A stretch of 11,332 nucleotides of DNA from Smittium culicis (taxonomy: Eukaryota > Kickxellomycota > Harpellomycetes > Harpellales > Legeriomycetaceae): contig LSSN01000848.1 of the NCBI GenBank assembly GCA_001970855.1, positions 3,579 through 14,910 of the forward strand, in the 5' to 3' direction. The notes under the pieces are model-generated. The model did not search any database. It was not told the origin of the DNA and saw nothing but the letters and a program-made list of their open reading frames with translations. The position numbers and the translations under genes are program-made. This document shows positions 1 to 7,884 of the stretch, one piece after another (position 1 is the first letter of the stretch; every line of letters begins with the position of its first letter).

Positions 1-199
1 TTATTTTTGTGCAATTGAGAGAAATGGTATCTATTTTACGAGAAGAAGAAATAAAATAAATGTTTTCATACTATTGGATAATATTTAATAGAAAATTAAA
101 AACCAATAAAAATAAAGTAAATCAAAATGAAATGAACTAATAAAACTTACTATAGTATATAACGTAATGTCTACACTAATGTTATCCTTATTAACTTTT
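1..199 (+). repeat. Left inverted terminal repeat of the DIRS-like element
   Basis: Bases 101-199 align, with substitutions and small gaps, to the reverse complement of 2498-2591. Shared blocks include AATAAA..TAAAGT, ATGAAAT, CTATAGTAT/TTATAGTAT and TTATCCTTAT (182-191 against 2506-2515). The outer part (1-100) matches more weakly, with GAAAATTA and TGCA..GAGAG..GA blocks in the same order. The repeat may begin before base 1. Confidence 0.6.
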
Positions 200-314
200 C
201 TTTCCCAAAAGTACTATTTCAGCATAAAAATTTTCAAATTATTATACTTTTGAATATTTAAAATTTATTTTCTTCAAACTATTAAAAGGTGAAAGAGATA
301 GCTCCCAAGCTACA

Positions 315-654
315 ATGAGCCAAGAGCAATTAGGATTATTTTCTGAAATGGATCAGCAACTCTTTAGAGAAAGGAACCGTGACCTTGAAACTGAAGATCA
401 ACACGTCACAACTAGGATATTAGCTGCCGACATAATAGCTTAAACTGCGCTAACTTTATCGCTGCCTTCGATTGAAGAAGGCTTTTTCCACTCACCGCTG
501 ACGAAAGAAGAGCGAAAGATTTCAATCCGCTCTTACCCAAAATCATGTAAATAAACAATACTTTATATCTGCTGTAGAGTACATCTTCGTGCATGGTGTA
601 CATAGCAGATTAGACCATATACGGAATTTAGGTGGTACTTTAAAAATCAACTAG
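315..654 (+). pseudogene. Gag-like fragment of the DIRS-like element, broken
   Basis: An ATG at 315 opens 42 codons (MSQEQLGLFSEMDQQ...) ending in TAA at 441-443. The same frame continues as TALTLSLPSIEEGFFHSPLT... to a TAA at 552. The adjacent +1 frame (541-654) then gives ...SRLDHIRNLGGTLKIN before TAG 652. The segment SLPSIEEGFF.SPLT.EER resembles, from memory, a conserved stretch of Gag proteins encoded by DIRS-like elements in Smittium-type fungi, where a Tyr would sit at the first stop. About 70 residues seem to be missing between the two frames. It would have formed the particle that packages element RNA. No function remains. The hydrophilic first 40 residues are not diagnostic. Confidence 0.5.
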
Positions 655-844
655 ACCAATCGACTATAACTTTCGCTATAATACCCTGAATATTTCATGA
701 ATCAATACTGCTGAAAACCTTGAATTCATGTCCACAAGCACAATTAATACTCAGCTTCTGTTATTACTGTCAAGATTTGATTGGGTTAATTTTAGTTAAT
801 TCGCCTATCTAAATTATCCAACCATTTTAGTTTATTTAATATTA

Positions 845-886
845 TAAAAGACTTAAGATTCCAAAAATGAATCTCTAAGTCTTTTA
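845..886. repeat. Hairpin (inverted repeat) in the deleted middle of the DIRS-like element
   Basis: The arms TAAAAGACTTAAGATT (845-860) and AATCTCTAAGTCTTTTA (870-886) are complementary apart from one bulged base, with a 9-base loop. It lies in the 655-939 gap between the Gag and RNase H remnants, where no coding sequence can be read. It could be the footprint of a small insertion or of the deletion event. Confidence 0.5.
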
Positions 887-939
887 ATTTTTCTCCTTTT
901 AATAAAAAATACCTTTAGAATCCAAAATAATCTTTGCTA

Positions 940-1365
940 AACCCAGTAGAAGCATCGAGAAGATTTACTGTTCAAATCGATTGGTCTCTATCTTAAGAGA
1001 AATTTACGTAACTAAACAAGAAACACAGTATAATCGACATAGACCTGTTTTCTTCCTTGACAGAATAAGAAGATGAACCAGTAATACAGCTGTTTCAAAG
1101 TCAACGATGAATTATTAAGAGTGCACTGATGCTAATTGGAACAATTTCAACATCCCATACGGCTGCCCACCTTGGAAAATTATTCCCCAAACTGTGCAAA
1201 AAGATCACTGTGACTGAGTCATCATGAGCTGATGACACCAGTATAGGAAAAAAACTGATTTCCAGATATGAAAACGCTATCGCTAACACAGAAACTCATA
1301 CATCAGTCAACGAAAGTGGTCCCAGAGCCGAAAAGCGGAAAGTATCCGTTTTCATAAAACAAGAA
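940..1365 (+). pseudogene. RNase H C-terminus and linker of the DIRS-like pol, broken
   Basis: Frame 1 from 940 reads NPVEASRRFTVQIDWSLS. This resembles the N-P-A-D-x-x-S-R end of the RNase H domain, followed by the Q-L-E-W-S stretch of DIRS-type Pol. Further on, IDIDLFSS (1033-1056) matches the conserved V-D-L-F-A-S segment. From 1134 the frame moves by one base to give NWNNFNIPYGCPPWKIIPQT, with the invariant CPPW. It returns to the first frame before about 1250 (ISRYENAIAN). Stops lie at 994 and 1009, with more near 1063 and 1110. The preceding RT domain is absent. The family comparison is from memory; the spacing and order of three motifs make chance unlikely. Confidence 0.6.
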
Positions 1366-2369
1366 GTGGTGCTTGATGGCATGGAAGATCAGAATAGTTT
1401 TCTCGAAATTCAAGGTCTCGGAAATTATTCCATCTATTGTATTCTTTTAGACAAACGGTGTGTCAGGCGTAGATGCAGATTCAGCTCTATCAAACAGCAC
1501 TTTTTAGATCGGAAAAATTCAAGAAATATCACTAGTGAAGTATCCACTCCACAGATAATCAACTATCTCACAAAGATATACACTGTATACAAACTCAAGT
1601 CTGTCTCTATAAAAGATTAAAAATCACTGTTATTAAGACTTTCAGAAACCCCGGAAGAGTTAAGTAAGAGCCAAATGTTTTCAGAGTTCACAAAAATATT
1701 GTATTAGTCTTCTATTAAGTCATTTTTAAGGTCCGAAATAGATATTTCACCAATAATAAGCCTTTTGAGAAAATGGAGTCCCTCGCAAGATCTATCGCCC
1801 AAAAAGATGACTATAAAGCTTTGCTGTCTGTTAGCTGTCGCCAGTTTCCAACAAGCTAGCTACATACATTGGATTGACGAAAGCAGATCATTAAATTGCT
1901 CAATAATTATTGAAACTAACGAAAGTACCCCCAAAATAAAAATAGGAGGGCATCCAATAGAAAAAGATCTTCCAAGTCAATGCTTATTTCAGCCCTTTAT
2001 TATCGTCAGTTATTGAAAATAGTGCATACAAGGAAAAGATAGCAAGTAAGAATTGTCCAAATCTACACAAAAACATCAGCAAACGAATTTTAAATAGATT
2101 AATAAGATTTTTTATTGACAAATCAAAGTCTCTGTCTGTGCATAGTATTACAGACATATTCACTCTATATACCATCTAATTCAAGAGGTCGCTGAAACTC
2201 TCAATCCAAAAGTTGTGCAATAGCAGCAATCTTAGCTGCAAATGATTAAGTATCTTCTGATGATATAGATTGAGTTGCTTTTATGTCAAAATATATCATC
2301 TTTTATACATACTATCGCCTTGCAAGAAATTCTTTGAATAGCTTGAATAAGCAGATATTAACTCTGTAG
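1366..2369 (+). pseudogene. DIRS-type tyrosine recombinase, inactivated
   Basis: One frame runs from about 1250 to 2016 with only two stops (TAA 1618, TAG 1705). It continues in frame 2 from about 2017 to 2179, then in frame 0 from 2217 to TAG 2367. Motifs in order: INYLTKIYTVYKLKSVSIKD (SAM-like DNA-binding part); EIDISPIISLLRKW; AVASFQQASYIHWID (box I); GGHPIEKDLPSQC; LSVHSITDIF; and the C-terminal VAFMSKYIIFYTYYRLARNS with a tyrosine cluster at 2292-2315. In active recombinases box I carries a catalytic Arg, as in LRxS; here the codon at 1852-1854 is CAA (Gln). The C-terminal His/Trp position appears to be Val, with TGA stops just before it. The enzyme would have inserted circular cDNA; this copy cannot. 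Rough length, about 330 codons, fits a full recombinase domain. Confidence 0.78.
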
Positions 2370-2497
2370 CTACTAAATATGTATTCTCCTCTGAATTATA
2401 AAGTAATAATTATCGAGCCCTCTAGTGTAAAAAAAAATTAATCATGCTTTAGAGAGGAGAAAAATAATCACGCTCATCTTACCAAATTAACTTTGCC

Positions 2498-2665
2498 AAA
2501 AGATGATAAGGATAATACAAGCGTATCTTTTACATTCTATACTATAAAAATTTGTATTATTTTATTTCATTTCACTTTACTTTTATTGTTATGTAATTTT
2601 CGGCGAGTATTTTTTATGCGATGGAACACTCAATATATCTCCTCTCGTGCATAATATAAATTTAT
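2498..2665 (-). repeat. Right inverted terminal repeat of the DIRS-like element
   Basis: The reverse complement of 2498-2591 aligns with 101-199. The remainder, to about 2665, aligns weakly with 1-100. It starts about 130 bp after the recombinase stop at 2369, where a DIRS right terminus is expected. The two arms are much more diverged than those of the TA-flanked element downstream, so this insertion is old. Confidence 0.55.
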
Positions 2666-2739
2666 ACTCGCTCTAAAGATCTCGACTAATCATTAAATAG
2701 CCTTTTCTAACTTTGTCATAAAACCATGAACTTTTTGGA

Positions 2740-3076
2740 CTACCTGTCACACGATAAATATGTTAAAATTATACATTCATTGTTATAGTCTACCGCTTCC
2801 TCTAGATAAATATTTTTAAAATCAAGAATATATAAATATTTTGTATTTACTTTGATTAGTTCATCTTTGAAATATAAAATATAAAATATAAAACATCTTT
2901 TATATCTATTTCAAAACATTTTTGAAATTCATCGAGTTGTTTGAGTATACCACTAATGATATTCTCTGCGTCAGTGCTGAATTCACATATTCTTCAACCA
3001 AGATATTATAGTATTCCATGTAAACTATCGCTTTTCTGGGTTGATACCAGAAACAATTTTTAAAATCGAGATAGGA
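2740..3076 (-). pseudogene. Possible decayed protein-coding relic, unrecognised
   Basis: Read on the minus strand from 3076, one frame gives DFKNCFWYQPRKAIVYMEYY and then NILVEEYVNS. After a one-base shift near 2985 the next frame gives TDAENIISGILKQLDEFQKC and then FEIDIKDVL. After a second shift, inside a triplicated 7-bp repeat at 2870-2893, the third frame gives FKDELIKVNTKYLYILDFKN and then IYLEEAVDYNNECIILTYL, to a stop at 2742-2740. Joined, this is about 115 residues with a soluble, mixed-charge, protein-like composition. Each frame is open only where the others break. I do not recognise the family. In AT-rich DNA such open stretches can arise by chance, so confidence is low. Confidence 0.3.
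2870..2893. repeat. Short tandem repeat, 7-bp unit AAATATA x3
   Basis: Three perfect copies of AAATATA are followed by AAAC. The repeat coincides with one of the reading-frame breaks of the possible minus-strand relic, so unit gain or loss could have caused that frameshift. Confidence 0.8.
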
Positions 3077-3345
3077 TTATACATATTTACGTATTCATGT
3101 GTATATTTTTATTGGGTGGTATGGGGTTAATATTATTTGGCACTAAACTTGCACAACTATAATTTTTCGATGGACTGAGAGCTAATAGTATTATTAGCAG
3201 TTGCACTTGGGTAATTGTCTTGCTTTGTATGATTGTGAGATTATTTAATTTTTGTTAAAATTCTCGATTAAAATCTCTATCGTATTATTTATCAGCGAAA
3301 TTTTGTTCTTCGAAGAAAAAAAGAGTGAATACGGCGATCCAGTAT
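3077..3345. other. Unassigned AT-rich spacer
   Basis: No supported gene. The minus strand has one open stretch of about 54 codons (around 3090-3255, containing ITQVQLLIILLALSPS), with no start context and no recognisable motif. The spacer ends at the TTAA target of the MITE. Confidence 0.5.
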
Positions 3346-3349
3346 TTAA

Positions 3350-3538
3350 CCCTTTCCTGGGTCGTAGACTATTTATGACCCACCAGATATAGCCAATAGT
3401 GTTCAGTTAATATACTTTAATTCCGAGGATATAAGAATTATCGGTTTATTATAAAATAACAGCAAATAGTAAAATTTCTTATAAATCACAAACGAATCAT
3501 AAAATCAATTGATTTAAAGAGTGTTCAACGGGAAAGGG
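3350..3538 (+). mobile_element. piggyBac-like MITE, copy 1 (189 bp, TTAA-flanked)
   Basis: The element begins CCCTTTCCTGGG and ends CGGGAAAGGG, giving a terminal inverted repeat of about 10 bp. It lies exactly between TTAA (3346-3349) and TTAA (3539-3542). TTAA duplication plus CCC-initiated ends is the signature of the piggyBac superfamily. There is no coding capacity, so it would need a transposase in trans. A subterminal stem pairs TGGGTC (3358-3363) with GACCCA (3377-3382) and extends by four more pairs, two of them G-U type. Three related copies occur in this window, all in the same orientation. Confidence 0.85.
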
Positions 3539-3635
3539 TTAATAAAGAGATCGATTTAATTTTTCAAAAAGCCGACCAATGATTTTAAAAAAGGTTTACC
3601 CCTGTTTAGACGTTTTAATAAAATTAATCTCAATA

Positions 3636-3754
3636 GAGCTATTATATAATGAAGGTAGTTATTTAGATATAAGTATAGGAAAAACCTAATAGAATTCAGT
3701 TAATTCGTAATAACCTGTATAAAAAAAATTTCCCATTGGGTATTTTGGAATAAC
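3636..3754 (+). repeat. Left terminal inverted repeat, 119 bp
   Basis: Its sequence equals the reverse complement of 4979-5097 except for T against A at 3663 and A against T at 3680. It includes the A8 tract at 3721-3728 and the motif TTTCCCATTGGG. The matching continues weakly inward (ATTTCAGAAATA, 3761-3772). Confidence 0.95.
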
Positions 3755-3950
3755 TTTGATATTTCAGAAATATCTATTATTTTTCGATTTAACTCGAGAA
3801 ATTTGGAAATTAGTTGCGCATTTCGAAATGTTGGAGTTTTTTCTTAATTCATGACTAATTTCTTAATTAAAATCAAAGAACTAAATAACTGCTTTATTTC
3901 GAATAAAGGGAGTTATTATTAAATTACTTAGTTGTTTCTAAATAATAGGC
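3741..3950. repeat. Left subterminal array of ~20-bp degenerate palindromes
   Basis: Palindrome-like units of the type GTTATTTCGAAATAAC are centred near 3746, 3766, 3785, 3805, 3824, 3862, 3880, 3900, 3920 and 3939, a step of 19-20 bp. The clearest are GATATTTCAGAAATATC (3758-3774), CATTTCGAAATG (3819-3830) and CTTTATTTCGAATAAAG. Units at 3844-3880 are badly eroded. The array begins inside the TIR and stops where MITE-like sequence starts at 3955. Such arrays are candidate transposase-binding sites. Confidence 0.65.
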
Positions 3951-3954
3951 GTTT

Positions 3955-3994
3955 TTAACCCTTATTGGCCAAAAAACAGACAATCGTTTTGGCC
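3955..3994. repeat. TTAA-CCCTT end-like sequence with an 8-bp perfect hairpin
   Basis: TTAACCCTTATT (3955-3966) is followed by GGCCAAAA (3967-3974), a 12-base loop and TTTTGGCC (3987-3994). The layout (TTAA, CCCTT, subterminal hairpin) copies the left end of the 189-bp MITE. It sits directly before copy 3, so it may be a solo or truncated end of a related element. Confidence 0.5.
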
Positions 3995-4000
3995 TTATAT

Positions 4001-4187
4001 CCCTTTCGCGGGTGATAAACTTATTTTGGTTCACAAAACTAAATCAACTTGATTCAATAAAAATAGTATAATTCCAAAATATATTAATTATTGGTTTGCT
4101 TTAGAATAGCAACAAATAAAAAGTCTACTTTTAAATTTCTGGGAATCACTAGATTCATTTTTAAATAAGAGTATTGAACGGTAAATA
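4001..4187 (+). mobile_element. piggyBac-like MITE, copy 3 (nested, decayed)
   Basis: It begins CCCTTTCGCGGG and ends TTGAACGGTAAAT, against TTCAACGGGAAAGGG in copy 1. In between, the blocks ATAATTCCAAAATAT, ATTATTGGTTTG..TAGAATAGCAACAAATA and AATCACTAGATTCAT align in order with copy 1. Length agrees within 2 bp. The TTAA flanks are no longer intact, so this is an old copy. It lies inside the TA-flanked element. Confidence 0.7.
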
Positions 4188-4419
4188 ACTATACAATGCA
4201 TTAAAAAAATGTGTCTAAATATAATTAACTTTTAAACATTTATCAGCTAGTTAACTTATAAAATATTCTTAATCATCAAAGTCATCAACCAAATATCTTT
4301 AGATGAAATTAATATCAAGAATAACCATAATAAAGGCTCTTAAAATTCTGATTTCTACTAAAGTACTAACATATAATGACAAGTATCTAAAATAACTTCA
4401 TATTTTCAATTAAGCACAA

Positions 4420-4611
4420 CTCTTTCTACGGAATTAATATGTCATTTGCCTATCTAATTTATCCAATACGTCTTGATAATAATATTTTAACTTTTTGGAT
4501 TATTCTAATATATTCTCAATGGATAATAATAGCAAATAGTACATGTACGTTTTTATCACTAAATAATCATTAAGTCCGTTTTTTTTTAGTATGTTTAACG
4601 GGATATGACTA
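4420..4611 (+). mobile_element. piggyBac-like MITE, copy 4 (nested, decayed)
   Basis: It begins CTCTTTCTACGG and ends GTTTAACGGGATATGACTA before TTAA (4612-4615). The interior ATAATAGCAAATAGTA, TATCACTAAATAATCATTAA and TTTAACGGG line up with AACAGCAAATAGTA, AAATCACAAACGAATCATAA and TTCAACGGG of copy 1. TTATCCAATACGTC matches TATAGCCAACTGCGTC of the copy at 6089. It is more diverged than the copies outside the TA element. Confidence 0.6.
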
Positions 4612-4762
4612 TTAAGGGAGAAATAGAAATTCATGTATATGGCAGAAGTGAAATATTTTTAATACAATGAGCTTTATCTTCTTCAGTATGTAGATAATTT
4701 TCTTTTTATAAGCGTTCAAGTGAATTAAGTATTTTTATTTGCCAATAAATGGAAGCGAAAAT

Positions 4763-4995
4763 ATTATTTCGAAATAGATGAGTTTATTTGAAATAAGTTG
4801 GGTTATTCGAGATAAAACCAGATATTTCTAAATACATTTAGTTATCACAGGTTACTGGGCATGTTTCCAATAAAGCACAGCTATTACAAAATAACTAGGC
4901 TTAAAAAGTTAAGCATGTACGCTTTAATTAATTACCTTGAAAAAAAATAATTGATTGACTTATTTCTGAAATAACTATGTTATTCCAAAATACCC
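4763..4995. repeat. Right subterminal array of ~20-bp degenerate palindromes
   Basis: Units are centred near 4770, 4790, 4809, 4829, 4848, 4868, 4888, 4907, 4928, 4947, 4967 and 4986, again a 19-20 bp step. The best preserved are ATTATTTCGAAATAG, TTATTTGAAATAA (4784-4796), TTATTCGAGATAA (4803-4815), GCTTAAAAAGTTAAGC (4899-4914) and TTATTTCTGAAATAA. The array mirrors the left one and enters the right TIR. Confidence 0.65.
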
Positions 4996-5097
4996 AATGG
5001 GAAATTTTTTTTATACAGGTTATTACGAATTAACTGAATTCTATTAGGTTTTACCTATACTTATATCTATATAACTACCTTCATTATATAATAGCTC
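4979..5097 (-). repeat. Right terminal inverted repeat, 119 bp
   Basis: Complementary to 3636-3754 over the full length with two mismatches. The last bases are AATAGCTC, followed by TA (5098-5099). Confidence 0.95.
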
Positions 5098-5099
5098 TA

Positions 5100-6084
5100 A
5101 TATAAAAAATATGAAATCTATGTTATAAGAAGTTTAATATCATTTTCAAAATTCAAAATATGGTGTTTAAATAATTAATAAAAACGATCGAAAAAATCTT
5201 CCAGTTATATATATTAAGTCTGGATGAATATGATGATCCATATCTGGATGGTTTAAATATCATCATCATTATTTTTGACAGAAAGCTATTTAAAAAAAAT
5301 GTGAAGTTTTTAAGATAGCTCATCATAAATAATTTTTGAAATTAGATGAGACTATCTCAAAAAATTTGAAATGTTTCAATGTTGTCTTTTTGACTTTATT
5401 TATTTTATTGGATGCATCTTACAATATCAAGATTAAATGAAGTTGCCTTGTAAATTGAATCTGTGGAATATACTTTCCACTTTTTATATCTACTACAACA
5501 GAGTAGGCCGATAACTATTCAGAGCTGAAAAAACCAACTACCATATAGAAATTTGTTACACACTTATAATTTCATTTGACACATAAAGCCATTACTAATT
5601 ATTAAAATTTTTTAGATTATACTTGAATTTTACAGTTTTCTAATTTTCATAGAAACACTTTAAATTAACTATTTTTTATTAGAATAAAAAAATACGACTT
5701 TTTAGTAAGTATTATTTAGGTATATTATAACATATATAGAAATGAAGTTTTATTAATAAGAATATATGATACTTTGGAATATTTTTGTTTTATTCAGAAT
5801 TATTATCTTTCTAGTAAACTTGCTAATTCATTTTGGATTGTATAAGTTGACATTTGTTTACTTATAAATGTTGTAGGGGTAAATTAAATATTAAAATCTT
5901 TTCTGTGAGAATTTCCCAAGAAAAGTGATTTAATTTAGCCTAATGAATAATAGGCTTTAGAAAAAGAGGGTATATTTCAATTTATAATATAGACCATTTT
6001 AGACAAGATTATTGGTTTATTCAACTTAATGTTTTTTTTGTATATTAATACTATATTGATTTAATATCAATCATATCACCATCC
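5100..6084. other. AT-rich region without a supported gene
   Basis: No open reading frame above about 60 codons and no coding motif on either strand. Small structures only: two TCTGGATG words 30 bp apart near 5220-5250, an ATCATCATCATT run near 5268, and a short hairpin AGCCTA (5937-5942) with TAGGCT (5951-5956). It separates the TA element from MITE copy 2. Confidence 0.6.
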
Positions 6085-6088
6085 TTAA

Positions 6089-6291
6089 CCCTTTCACGGA
6101 CGGTCGACTATTTTTGGGCCACTAAATATAGCCAACTGCGTCTAATGAAAATTGATTATTTTTGAGGCCATAAGAATTATTAGTAAATAGTAAAATATCA
6201 GCAAATAAATACTTTAATTATAAATTATAAATCATAAAGCATAACCAAACCATTAAACCCATCTTTTTAAATTGTGTTTAACGGGTAAGGA
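6089..6291 (+). mobile_element. piggyBac-like MITE, copy 2 (203 bp, TTAA-flanked)
   Basis: It begins CCCTTTCACGGACGG and ends AACGGGTAAGGA, between TTAA (6085-6088) and TTAA (6292-6295). The interior follows copy 1: GACTATTT, CACTAAATATAGCCAA, CATAAGAATTAT, AGCAAATA, AAATCATAAA, GTGTTTAACGGG. It is 14 bp longer because of AT-rich insertions. The subterminal stem (GGTC with GGCC, two G-T pairs) is weaker than in copy 1. Confidence 0.85.
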
Positions 6292-6295
6292 TTAA

Positions 6296-7884
6296 GAAAC
6301 ACGCATGATTAACTTGATTAAAAATTTTTTTGCTTATACTATTTGACGTAAATCAATAATAAGCCAATAAATTGTAGTACCTGGCATCTAAATTAACTGA
6401 GTGAAATTTCGACTGCTAATTATTCCCAGTTCTTGAAAGGGGTTAATTAAATTACCATTAAACAGAGCTGACATTGCTTTTTGTAGTAAAAAATATTAAG
6501 ATGTAGCTATATAATTTTGCTAAAGAATGCTGTGTAAGTAATATCGTTACAAATCATTGCTAAATTTAACAAAAATAATTCAAGTACAAAACTCGATGTA
6601 TATTTTTTAATTTGGCTTGTAATTGGAAGTAAAAGTCAAACTTATCGCATTATTTGCTGAGTTTAAAACCGATAGCCTATAGTGACAATGTTTTAGGGTA
6701 TAAACCAAACATAAGGAATTTAAATTTAATTTGCCAAGAAAAAATATTCGCACCTAGAAATAGACAGCCAATGATCAGATAATAATTCTTTTCTTGGAAA
6801 AAGAGCCATATAAGCTAGAAAAGATTATCATTCTAGGTATGTAAGCTTGGATAAAGACAGCCATTTACTACATACTGACATTGCTGCGGAATGAAGGGAA
6901 TATTTTTGTCCAATAACATTATAAACGGTATGGATAACATTTTATAGTGGAGGGGGAGTGGGCTGAGTGGTTCACTACTATTAAAATATTTTAGTTTTAC
7001 AAATTAAGAATTGGTATGATGATAATTTTTCTAGTTGTTAATATAGAGTGCTGCAGATAGTGTGACTAATTACAGCTGTAAATAACTGACCGGTGCTAAA
7101 CTTGTAAGAGAAATGCGCATGTTACGATTTCCGAGGAATTTGAGCAATTACGGTTTTTTGCGCGAAAGGTACGAAATCCCATTGGTTAGAATTAGTATCT
7201 ACATAATTGTTTGATTCTATTTAGGGTATATTTTGTAAGGCTAATGTCCGCAGTAGCCAAAAATAAAAAAGAAAAAAAACGCTAAATATGACAGAGCTAT
7301 CCAATCATACGCAGTGCACAGGTAATTTAATTTGAAATGAGTCATTGTTTAGGGCTTCATAAGCTTCAATATCTCTATTCTGCGGCTATTTATTTAAATT
7401 GAGCTTTAATTTAATGGAGCAAAAATTAAAACCCGTAAATAATTTTTTTCAAAAACTTTAAATACAGGCTAAAAAGACCCAAACATTATTAGTAATACAT
7501 TCTTTTTTGTTTTCCCTTTACATATTCTCTTTTATATATGGGATATTCTTAGTGTCAACGGAACATATTTTCTTAGAAATTTTATTTGATCATTTATATT
7601 GGGTAAATTTATTGGTTGTATCAGATAAACCATTCGATAATGTTTTCTAATAAGATTTACAAATAAAGTTAATACTACTAATTGGGGAAAAATTAATAGG
7701 AAAAGTTCCGCTCCTCGAAATAATCTCCCATATATTTATTATCACTGAATAAAATCCATCTCTCCATGAAATACATTTTTTTTTGATTCATTTATATTGA
7801 TACATTTTCATTTTTATTCTACACTTTTTGTACAGAAATAGTAATAAACAGGAAATTTGCTTACACGCATAACCATTTTAAAGT
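6296..7884. other. Long AT-rich upstream region of the MFS gene
   Basis: No supported gene. Visible are a 9-bp inverted repeat CCAAGAAAA (6734-6742) with TTTTCTTGG (6789-6797), a pair CCTAGAA/TTCTAGG near 6753 and 6831, and a purine-rich GC patch (6949-6970). A less AT-rich stretch at about 7100-7190 can encode 33 residues (7113-7214, MRMLRFPRNLSNYGF...), which I do not recognise. T-rich tracts at 7740-7830 precede the MFS start and may be its core promoter region; no TATA box can be assigned with confidence. Confidence 0.5.

Larger units (their letters stand above)
1..2665 (+). mobile_element. Degenerate DIRS-like (tyrosine recombinase) retrotransposon
   Basis: The region carries, in order, a Gag-like fragment (315-654), the tail of an RNase H domain (from 940), a linker with a CPPW motif, and a tyrosine recombinase (1366-2369). 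This order matches DIRS elements, which use a tyrosine recombinase instead of an integrase. Diverged inverted repeats at 1-199 and 2498-2665 flank the coding part, as expected for the family. About 2.7 kb remain. A full element should be about twice as long, so the reverse transcriptase and most of RNase H have been deleted between about 655 and 940. Stops of all three kinds and several frameshifts show that it is dead. The left boundary may lie before the window. Assignment to a Smittium-like fungal family is from memory. Confidence 0.7.
3636..5097. mobile_element. TA-flanked TIR transposon, non-autonomous, with nested MITEs (1462 bp)
   Basis: The ends are 119-bp inverted repeats (3636-3754 and 4979-5097) that differ at only two positions (3663 and 3680 in the left arm). 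The outermost bases are GAGCTATTATATAATGAAGG and its complement. TA dinucleotides at 3634-3635 and 5098-5099 could be the target duplication, as in the Tc1/mariner group. No transposase can be read inside. Each TIR runs into an array of ~20-bp degenerate palindromes. The middle holds two piggyBac-like MITE insertions (4001-4187, 4420-4611). Without these the element would be about 1.1 kb. Superfamily assignment rests only on the TA and is weak; the element itself is certain. Confidence 0.88.

Noticed and set aside
1618..1707. Reassigned stop codons as an explanation for TAA/TAG in the recombinase frame
   Set aside because: TAA, TAG and TGA all interrupt the remnants, and the intact MFS gene needs no reassignment. 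Decay is simpler.
412..2175. Minus-strand open frames at 412-603, 1101-1289 and 1984-2175
   Set aside because: They lie antisense to the Gag, RNase H and recombinase remnants, whose plus-strand motifs are recognisable; the minus translations show no family motif.
3741..4995. CRISPR-like periodicity
   Set aside because: Units are degenerate palindromes repeating every ~20 bp without constant repeats and unique spacers, and they belong to a eukaryotic-type transposon.
6945..6985. tRNA-like patch GTGGGCTGAGTGGTTCAC
   Set aside because: It resembles an A box, but no B box (GGTTC-A-TCC) or acceptor pairing follows in the next 80 bases.
7113..7214. 33-residue open frame MRMLRFPRNLSNYGF...
   Set aside because: It is too short, with no recognisable motif and no downstream continuation; described only within the intergenic entry.
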